Source: Silvibacterium bohemicum (GTDB taxonomy: Bacteria > Acidobacteriota > Terriglobia > Terriglobales > Acidobacteriaceae). From it: a stretch of 64,000 nt of DNA. Below are positions 57,965-64,000 of the stretch, piece by piece. Within the stretch, counting starts at the first letter, position 1, and each line of letters opens with the position of its first letter. The DNA lies in the NCBI RefSeq assembly GCF_001006305.1, contig NZ_LBHJ01000004.1:558001-622000 (forward strand), written 5' to 3'. Under the pieces are notes generated by a model that worked only from the letters and a program-made list of their open reading frames with translations, did not search any database and was not told where the DNA came from. A program made the translations under genes and the position numbers.

Positions 57965-58921
57965 ATGGAACTTCGTCACCTTCGGTATTTCGTTGCGGTC
58001 GCCGAGGAGGGTAGTCTTCTGCACGCCGCAGAGCGGCGGCTCCATACTTCGCAGCCGTCGCTGAGTCGCCAAATCCGCGATCTCGAATTGGAACTAGGCG
58101 TGAAGCTGCTGGAGCGAAAAGCACGAGGCATTGAACTCACTGCGGCTGGACGGGTGTTCCTCGATCATGCGCGGCTGGCGTTGATGCAGATAGAGGTAGG
58201 GAGCGAAGCGGCCCGAAACACAGAGCGACCTCACAAGCCGGGTTTTGGACTGGGTTTCTTGCCCGGACAGGAAGTTATCTGGTTGTCTGAGGCGTTGCGA
58301 ATCGTGCGCGAGGAAACGGCTGATGTCGACGTTACGATCATGACGAAATCCTCACCTGAACTTGCCAATGCATTGATGCAGGGCGAAATTGATGTGGCTC
58401 TGATGAGGCGCGAAACGCGGACTGCTGGCCTGGAATTCCGATTTCTCGTCAAAGAGCCTCTGATCGCGATCCTGCCTTCTCACCATCGCCTCGCTCGACA
58501 TAAGACAGTGAAGCCAGAGGACATCTGTCGCGAGGACTTTATCAGCACAGCAGGCGCCGCACCCGTGCTTAGAAAGATCATCGAGGAGTACGCAGCCAAG
58601 ATTGGTATCAAACTAAAGCAGACTTACGATGCCGAAACTCTATCGGCCGGAATGTCGCTGGTGGCGTCGACGGGCGGCTTCACATTGGTGCCTATCTATG
58701 TTCAGAATTCGCTGCTTCCTTCCGTGGTTGCCCGGCCTTTGCACGGCGAGATTCCTACCATCGACCTTGTGATGGGGTACAACAAGTCGAATACCTCTCC
58801 GTTGCTCAAAAGATATTTGCTTCGTGCGGATGAGTTGGCGTCTTACGGACCTCGGACACAAAAAGGCTCCTTCAGGAAAACAGAAATGCCCCGACTTAAG
58901 AGAGTACAGCCCGGACGGTGA
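57965..58921 (+). CDS. LysR-family transcriptional regulator
   Basis: 318 residues; AGGAGGAAG upstream. N-terminal winged helix (LRHLRYFVAVAEEGSLLHAA, TSQPSLSRQIRDLE) and a two-lobed effector-binding domain (about 90-295). The length and the HxxPLIAILPSHHRLA-like region resemble CatR/BenM-type members (quoted loosely; the actual text is VKEPLIAILPSHHRLAR). Divergent from the hydrolase across 135 bp. Effector unknown. Confidence 0.92.
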   Translation: MELRHLRYFVAVAEEGSLLHAAERRLHTSQPSLSRQIRDLELELGVKLLERKARGIELTAAGRVFLDHARLALMQIEVGSEAARNTERPHKPGFGLGFLPGQEVIWLSEALRIVREETADVDVTIMTKSSPELANALMQGEIDVALMRRETRTAGLEFRFLVKEPLIAILPSHHRLARHKTVKPEDICREDFISTAGAAPVLRKIIEEYAAKIGIKLKQTYDAETLSAGMSLVASTGGFTLVPIYVQNSLLPSVVARPLHGEIPTIDLVMGYNKSNTSPLLKRYLLRADELASYGPRTQKGSFRKTEMPRLKRVQPGR

Positions 58922-59167
58922 TTGAAAGTGACAATATGGCTGGTGTCGACATGTCTGCATCTCGGAAGTAATCCGCGGTTCCGGCTATGAACGTGAACCG
59001 CGTCTAAGCCGACTGGTTGGAGAACGGCTGAGCGAGGTATCCTGAGCACGCGACAGTACTATCAAGGGAAAAACCGCAGGGCTTAGTTCATCCAACGACG
59101 GTTGTTAAGTTTGGATAAATGAGAGCAGGCTACTGCCGAGCGGCTATGCAGACCACGGTGGTGTGGC

Positions 59168-59197
59168 CGTCGAAATTGCTCGAAAGCAATTTCGACG
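59168..59197. terminator. Hairpin behind the glycosyltransferase gene
   Basis: CGTCGAAATTGCT and AGCAATTTCGACG form a perfect 13-bp stem around CGAA. It begins 7 bp after the stop of the minus-strand glycosyltransferase gene. There is no U-run, so efficiency is uncertain. The rest of the 58922-59203 spacer shows nothing else. Confidence 0.6.
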
Positions 59198-59203
59198 ACG
59201 CTT

Positions 59204-60511
59204 TTAGCTTACGAGCACCTGCTGATCTTCGACGAGTGCTTCGAGCAAAGTAGTCAGTTCCTGCTCTGCGCTATGAGCCGCAAACTCGCGACGAAGCTTC
59301 TCTGAGTTGGCGCGATACTCCGGCTCTGCCAATATTTGATCGACGGCGTCGCGTATCTGTTCCGGGCTCGGCGTATCTGTCGCAAGATAGATGCCGCATC
59401 CCGTCGCCGTCACCCGCGCTCCTACTTCCGGCTTGTCCTCGCCGCGGCCTGCCACTACCATCGGCACGCCTAAGCTGAGTGCCTGAGTTACAGTTCCGTA
59501 GCTGCCGAATGCGATCAGTACATCCACGTACGGCATGACCTTACCAAAGTTGAGGTATTTCGAAGCCACCGTATTCGGAGTGAGGGCGCAGGGGATGTTC
59601 TCGATAGGCTTGCCGCCGGTCGTTGCCAGGATCAGAAAGTCCTCGCGCTCGCCCAATGCCTGGATGGCTGGTGCCAGCAGCTTCCCTAGATCGTTGTTGG
59701 CAATTGTTCCCTGGCTGACCAGAACAATCTTCCGTCCTGCATCTTTGGCCTCTTTCAAACCGGGCGGCACATCTCCCGCTCCCTGCGGCAGCAGAGCACC
59801 GATGAAGTGAACCTTCTTCGCCGGCTCGCGCAAGGGAAATTCGAAGCTCGGCGCGCATGGCTGAAGAATAATATCGGCGAGCAGCGCGCCAGACGCGAAG
59901 ACCGTTCCCGGCAAGCCCGGCAGACCGAGCTCAGCAAGCAGGCGGTCGGCGGTCTCTGTCAGTGGTCCCTCTTTCTTCTCATTGACCTCACGCGCGATTT
60001 CGGCATACTCCTTCAACTTCTCTGGATCTTCGGTCGGCATCAGACCTGGGCCCCATGGCGCACCATCCGCCCGGTCGAGAGGCGATGCTGAAATTCCAAG
60101 ATATGCGCACACGGGACGCGCAGAGCGCGGTCCGAGCAAAAGTGGAAACACGCCAGCAAAGGATGTCTCGAACACGATTAAATCTGCAGGAAACTTCTTC
60201 AGGACCTTCTGCAACTCGTGAAACTGCGCAGGCATGGGCTCGACAAAAACGGTTTTAAAAATCTCCGCTCCCTCTTCTAAACTGGGCGCGTATATAAACC
60301 GTTTGAGCAGTCCGGCAACCTTCTCCAGCCAGCGTTGATCGACCTCATCAGGCAAAGGAAAGAATCGTGATCCGGCAGCCTCAATCTTTTCGTGAAAAAG
60401 TGTGCTCGTGTAGAAAGCGGTTTCGTGCCCTGCCTTCTTCAGGATGTTTGCAACGACAAGCAGCGGATTAAAGTGTCCGGTGGCGGGAATGGATGCGAGT
60501 AAAACCCTCAT
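59204..60511 (-). CDS. GT1-family (UDP-glycosyltransferase-like) glycosyltransferase
   Basis: 435 residues with the GT-B architecture. The N-terminal Rossmann domain starts MRVLLASIPATGHFNPLL with the conserved GHxxP segment; the C-terminal domain has VLVSQGTIANND and the donor-binding stretch LIAFGSYGTVTQALSLGVPM, in which the usual HGG is replaced by FGS. Relatives glycosylate lipids, macrolides or other small hydrophobic molecules. The altered donor motif means sugar specificity cannot be predicted. Confidence 0.9.
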   Translation of the reverse strand: MRVLLASIPATGHFNPLLVVANILKKAGHETAFYTSTLFHEKIEAAGSRFFPLPDEVDQRWLEKVAGLLKRFIYAPSLEEGAEIFKTVFVEPMPAQFHELQKVLKKFPADLIVFETSFAGVFPLLLGPRSARPVCAYLGISASPLDRADGAPWGPGLMPTEDPEKLKEYAEIAREVNEKKEGPLTETADRLLAELGLPGLPGTVFASGALLADIILQPCAPSFEFPLREPAKKVHFIGALLPQGAGDVPPGLKEAKDAGRKIVLVSQGTIANNDLGKLLAPAIQALGEREDFLILATTGGKPIENIPCALTPNTVASKYLNFGKVMPYVDVLIAFGSYGTVTQALSLGVPMVVAGRGEDKPEVGARVTATGCGIYLATDTPSPEQIRDAVDQILAEPEYRANSEKLRREFAAHSAEQELTTLLEALVEDQQVLVS

Positions 60512-60614
60512 TGAAATTCCTCAATCATCAACCAGTGATCAGAGCAGGAGCTCCTCTGATGATGAAATGCGCCGGCGCGAAGAATATTCCCGTGAGGCGA
60601 AGAAAACCGCATCC

Positions 60615-61043
60615 TTAATCGACTGTGGAGTGCATATGGGTCGATGGTGTTGAATGCGGAAACAGAACAGGTTGGTCCTTTGCGGCAGCGATAAAGATCA
60701 ATCCACCAGCCATGCACACATTCTTGAAGAAGTTAATGAGCTGAACCTGATACATCGACGTGCCCGTCGCCTGCCAGAATGCGTGAGCCATGAGGGTCGC
60801 GGGTATCAGGAACAGCAGCAAGGCGACGGCTGAAATACGGGGATATATTCCCAGCACCAACGCAGTACCCGCGACAAGCTGCAGAACACGCGTTCCGATA
60901 ATCATTGCAGGAATGACGTCGATGGGAACACCGTGCATGGCCATCTCGTGCGCCGCAAGGGTTTGGCCAATGATGTCTAGCCCATTCAATAGGAAGATGG
61001 TTGAAATGAGGATGCGAGCTGCGATCAGGGCATAACGTTTCAT
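60615..61043 (-). CDS. DoxX-family membrane protein
   Basis: 142 residues from the ATG at 61043 (AAGGAGATCC upstream); the frame upstream to 61124 lacks a good start. Four hydrophobic helices match DoxX: ARILISTIFLLNGLDIIGQT, RVLQLVAGTALVLGI, ISAVALLLFLIPATLMAHAFW and NVCMAGGLIFIAAA. DoxX proteins are quinone-linked or function-unknown; often found beside redox genes. Confidence 0.88.
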   Translation of the reverse strand: MKRYALIAARILISTIFLLNGLDIIGQTLAAHEMAMHGVPIDVIPAMIIGTRVLQLVAGTALVLGIYPRISAVALLLFLIPATLMAHAFWQATGTSMYQVQLINFFKNVCMAGGLIFIAAAKDQPVLFPHSTPSTHMHSTVD

Positions 61044-61274
61044 AAATTTGGATCTCCTTTTGCCGAATTCTCTTGGTCCGACTTGAAGTCTGAATAACTT
61101 CGCGTCTACGAAGATCGATGACACAGTATGTTGGTCATCTCTTAGTCAAAAGGTTATCGATGGAGCGAGTGAGTGAGAAGCCGTCTTGATCGCACAGCAG
61201 CTTTGCATGATCGGCAAAGGCTATCGCATATATCGCCATCGGCCTGACCTGCGCCTGCGAGGATGTCCGTCGCG

Positions 61275-62210
61275 CTATCGCGGGTGGGATTTCGTCGAAC
61301 CGCGACCACTGGCGGCGACAGCCTGAGGCAATCTGGCAACGATGAATTTGAGGAACGCGCGAATACGGGGTGAGAGATGACGGCGGTTCGCGCTGAGTGC
61401 AAATAGGTTGATCTCGTCGCACCAGTAATCGCCAAGGCAGGGCACAATCGATCCTTCGCGAAGTTCGGGCTGCAGATCCCAGTCGGCTTTCAACGCGATG
61501 CCCTTGCCGGCGCGCACCCAATCGTGGACTACTTCTCCGCTGGTAGTCGTAAGCGTTCCACTCACTACGACCTCGAAGCGTTTTCCCTGATCCTGAAAGA
61601 CCCACGCATCCATCACACGCCTGCCCCGTACCAGCCGGATGCAATCGTGTTGCAGCAGATCGTCTGGCGTGGCGGGGATGCCATGCTTTCTGAAGTAGTC
61701 CGGTGACGCGCAGACGATACGTTTTGCCGTCAAAACCTTTTTCGCAATCACACTGGAGTCTGACGGCAGGCCAACGCGAAGAGCCACATCCAATCCGTCA
61801 TCGATTACATCCAGCCCGGAATCGGACAGCACAAGATGCACCTGAACATCCGGAAATTTTTGTCTGAACTCCGTAATTAGCGGAGCTACCAATCGTCTGC
61901 CGAGCTCCATTGGTGCTCCGAGCCGAAGCATTCCCTTGATGGTCTCCCCTTTGGAAGAAGCCTCGGCTTCTGCATCGGCAATCTCCGCGACGATGCGTGC
62001 GCAACGCTCGTAGAACAGCTGTCCTTCTTCGGTGAGTTCGAACGATCTGGAAGTCCGGGTGACGAGGCGCACACCGAGACGGGATTCGAGAGCGGCCAAT
62101 CCACGGCTCATGGCCGCCGGCGAAGAATTGAGCACCCGTGCCGCGGCGGAAAGATTTCCAGCCCGCACGATTTCGACAAATAACTGGAGTTCGGCAACTT
62201 CGTCCGCCAC
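61275..62210 (-). CDS. LysR-family transcriptional regulator (second; GTG start)
   Basis: 311 residues from a GTG at 62210 with AAGGAGG upstream. The winged helix has LQLFVEIVRAGNLSAAARVL and SPAAMSRGLAALESRLG; the effector domain fits the CrgA/AaeR-like subgroup (GMLRLGAPMELGRRLVAPLI, VHLVLSDSGLDVIDDGLDVALRVG quoted in part). It is transcribed with its neighbours on the minus strand rather than divergently, so its target may be the downstream DoxX and glycosyltransferase genes; that is inference. Confidence 0.92.
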   Translation of the reverse strand: MADEVAELQLFVEIVRAGNLSAAARVLNSSPAAMSRGLAALESRLGVRLVTRTSRSFELTEEGQLFYERCARIVAEIADAEAEASSKGETIKGMLRLGAPMELGRRLVAPLITEFRQKFPDVQVHLVLSDSGLDVIDDGLDVALRVGLPSDSSVIAKKVLTAKRIVCASPDYFRKHGIPATPDDLLQHDCIRLVRGRRVMDAWVFQDQGKRFEVVVSGTLTTTSGEVVHDWVRAGKGIALKADWDLQPELREGSIVPCLGDYWCDEINLFALSANRRHLSPRIRAFLKFIVARLPQAVAASGRGSTKSHPR

Positions 62211-62308
62211 GATTCCTGCCTCCTTCGAAGCTCGCTAGACCATCTCATTCTAGCGACTCAAAAAGGGTGGTTGTCTTTGCCAATCGGAATTCAGGAAAGC
62301 CAAAGGGA

Positions 62309-63802
62309 TCAGAACCTGAAGGTCAGGCCGGCGTTCGCAGCGATCGGAGGATGGTTATTCACGGCGTGATTAAGGAAGCCGCCGGGCTGAAGTCCAACGA
62401 GATTGAAGGCGGCGATGACATGCGGAGCGGGCGACCAGCGAATCTCCATGTCGCCCTGATCTCCAAGATACTTCGCCGTGGAGATGTGCGCAGGATTCAT
62501 AAGCGCACCGCTGCCAAAGGCATAGACGCCATCATGGATCGACTCTCGCCAGTACCACTCCCACGCAATCGATCCGGTGACATTCTGTCTCAGGTGAAAC
62601 TGAAGCATGGGATGTACGTCCATCAGATTTTGCGGCCCGAGAATCGGAACTACTTTAGGCGTGAAATAGGCGCCGCGCGGGAAGAGCGAATTGAATGTGC
62701 CAAGCGTAGTCCCGTTCTCGCTCCTGTCGCCGCTATACACATCCGCACGTAAAAGAGGATGCGGCTGGAACCGGGCTTGGTCGAAGGTATATCCAGTCTC
62801 CGTGGAGGCACTCCATGCAGCAATCGAATCGCGGCCAAAGGATCCCCACTGATAGTTGGCCTCCCAGTTGTAGTCGAGCCCCTTCGATGGCTGACGGAAG
62901 GCTCTTGCACCCACAGTATGGCGAAGCTCTGTGGCAGAGCCGCGATTGTAAGTAGCGTTTTTCGTTGCAAGCACGATGTAGTACAGATCCAGCATCCCTC
63001 GCGAGAGTATTGGCGCGGGAACAGTGACATAGCTGCCCCATGTCGTCTGCTGTGCATTGGGAGCGTCATCAAAGAAGCCGATGTTATCTTCCACCGGTTT
63101 CAATGCAAACACATCCCAACGGAGATGCTCGCTTTGCGTGATCCAGCGTGCTCCGTCGAAACTGAGTTTCACATTCGGGCCTTCATTGTTGTCGAAGAGG
63201 CGGCCAGACCCCAGCACGACCTCTTGCCGGCCGAGCCGTAAACTGCTGCCGCGTTCACGGCTGACATGCGGGCCTATGTCAACAAATGCCTGATGAATAT
63301 CCCCGGCATCCTCATCGACACCGGGCCTGGGGCCGCCCATCCTGCCTGCAGCGTAGTCGAACTGCCATTCGGAGAAGAGGCGAAAATCCAGGCCGGCATG
63401 CAAATCGAAATGCGGCATTACACGGCTGAGAACGTAGCCGTTATGATCCTGAGGACCCGCGCCGAGCATCCAGTTATCGTAGTACTCATACTCTGTGCGA
63501 TACTCCAGCCCCAGAGAGATATAAGTCTGCGGATCGCCGCTCAGTCGAATGTACTTCGCGGGATCAAAGAAATCCGGATGCTGCGCGGGGCGAGCAAGAA
63601 AGCTCCAGTCCTGCTCGGCAGGAAATGGGTTCAGTGCTGGCCGGGCGGGATCGCTCACGGCGCCCGGTGGTTGGGGATCGGGAGTCTGAGCAGCGATAGG
63701 AGCGATGCTCAGCAATATCGCAACTCCGGCCGTTATTACCTGCACGCGGGCCGCGGCTTGGAGTTTTACCAGCTTCAGCGAAGGATCTTTCGAGTTCTTC
63801 AT
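62309..63802 (-). CDS. Alginate-export-like outer-membrane porin
   Basis: 497 residues; AGGAAGGGGAGA upstream. A signal peptide (VITAGVAILLSIAPIAAQ, cleavage near 38) precedes a long beta-barrel rich in aromatic alternation; the conserved region around SLGLEYRTEYEYYDNW and LRLGRQEVVLGSGRLFD fits Alginate_exp family proteins, and the protein ends in Phe (LTFRF). Most such proteins are general or sugar-specific porins, not alginate exporters. Confidence 0.85.
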   Translation of the reverse strand: MKNSKDPSLKLVKLQAAARVQVITAGVAILLSIAPIAAQTPDPQPPGAVSDPARPALNPFPAEQDWSFLARPAQHPDFFDPAKYIRLSGDPQTYISLGLEYRTEYEYYDNWMLGAGPQDHNGYVLSRVMPHFDLHAGLDFRLFSEWQFDYAAGRMGGPRPGVDEDAGDIHQAFVDIGPHVSRERGSSLRLGRQEVVLGSGRLFDNNEGPNVKLSFDGARWITQSEHLRWDVFALKPVEDNIGFFDDAPNAQQTTWGSYVTVPAPILSRGMLDLYYIVLATKNATYNRGSATELRHTVGARAFRQPSKGLDYNWEANYQWGSFGRDSIAAWSASTETGYTFDQARFQPHPLLRADVYSGDRSENGTTLGTFNSLFPRGAYFTPKVVPILGPQNLMDVHPMLQFHLRQNVTGSIAWEWYWRESIHDGVYAFGSGALMNPAHISTAKYLGDQGDMEIRWSPAPHVIAAFNLVGLQPGGFLNHAVNNHPPIAANAGLTFRF

Positions 63803-63875
63803 AGCCGATCTCCCCTTCCTTCAATTGGTCCCCAAGAGACGATGAGTTCGTGAATGCGGAGACTGCTCGCCCGGT

Positions 63876-64000
63876 TCAGTGCGGTTTCAACACCATGCGT
63901 CCATGCTCACCGTTGGCCACCCGTTCATAGGCATTCCGCGCGTGGTTCAACGGTATGGTGTCTGCGATCATCGGTGGAAGGTACGCGCCCGTCTCAAAAC
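63876..64000 (-). CDS. Zinc-independent or zinc-type medium-chain dehydrogenase, C-terminal end (cut by window edge)
   Basis: The minus strand is open from the right edge to TGA at 63878-63876 and reads the last 41 residues, including NHARNAYERVANGEHGRMVL and the end KPH. The pattern (ARxAYExxxxGxxxGRxVLxP) is the end of MDR alcohol dehydrogenase/quinone reductase proteins. Whether zinc binds cannot be seen. Confidence 0.75.
   Translation of the reverse strand, partial: FETGAYLPPMIADTIPLNHARNAYERVANGEHGRMVLKPH

Overview
The window is chromosomal DNA of a moderately GC-rich Gram-negative bacterium. I infer an acidobacterium of the Acidobacteriaceae type (Terriglobus/Granulicella/Edaphobacter-like). 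The reasons are the DUF4252 protein, an Oar-like outer-membrane receptor paired with a cell-surface lipoprotein, the free-standing SpoIIE phosphatase, and ribosomal proteins with long Lys/Ala-rich tails. This placement rests on family knowledge and was not tested by any search.

Layout. 1-8.9 kb: the C-terminal part of a ComM-type AAA+ protein, a membrane-anchored MutS-domain protein, a short omega-subunit-like gene, rho with a perfect hairpin terminator, a YciI protein, a DUF4252 protein, a free-standing alanyl-tRNA editing protein and a SpoIIE-type phosphatase. 9.0-32.5 kb: the complete str-S10-spc-alpha supercluster on the minus strand, in the order rpsL-rpsG-fusA-tuf-S10-spc-secY-adk-map-infA-rpmJ-rpsM-rpsK-rpsD-rpoA-rplQ. 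It has a near-consensus promoter at its head (32510-32538) and an intrinsic terminator at its end (9001-9033). 32.7-43 kb: an S9 peptidase, a lipoprotein with a beta-propeller-like part, an Oar-like receptor and an EAL-HDOD protein. 43-49.4 kb: an RlmI-like methyltransferase divergent from a stress cluster of RelA/SpoT, a 45-residue ORF overlapping a zeta-toxin-like kinase, RidA, MsrB and a secreted metallopeptidase. 49.4-56.6 kb: rpmB, an MFS transporter, rplU-rpmA, a seven-helix membrane protein, a small secreted peptide and gyrB. 57-64 kb: accessory genes comprising an alpha/beta hydrolase with a divergent LysR regulator, a GT1 glycosyltransferase, a DoxX protein, a second LysR regulator, an alginate-export-like porin and the end of a medium-chain dehydrogenase.

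The most unusual structure is not a protein gene. The supercluster breaks into tightly coupled gene pairs separated by spacers of about 80-220 bp. Most of these spacers carry repeats: (1) tracts with a strict 7-bp period and a conserved AG core, usually arranged as two inverted arms, with a different word in each spacer (TTCAGGG, TTAGCTN, CAGNNNN); (2) a hairpin element with the core GGACTGGCCGTCCAGGCG that abuts or contains stop codons; (3) GGCTAAAGCC palindromes. A separate repeat of about 125 bp occurs at 9041 and 42920. Three essential translation genes (rpsL, rpsD, infA) start with TTG. The best candidate for an undescribed protein system is the 45-residue ORF plus zeta-like kinase directly downstream of relA/spoT.
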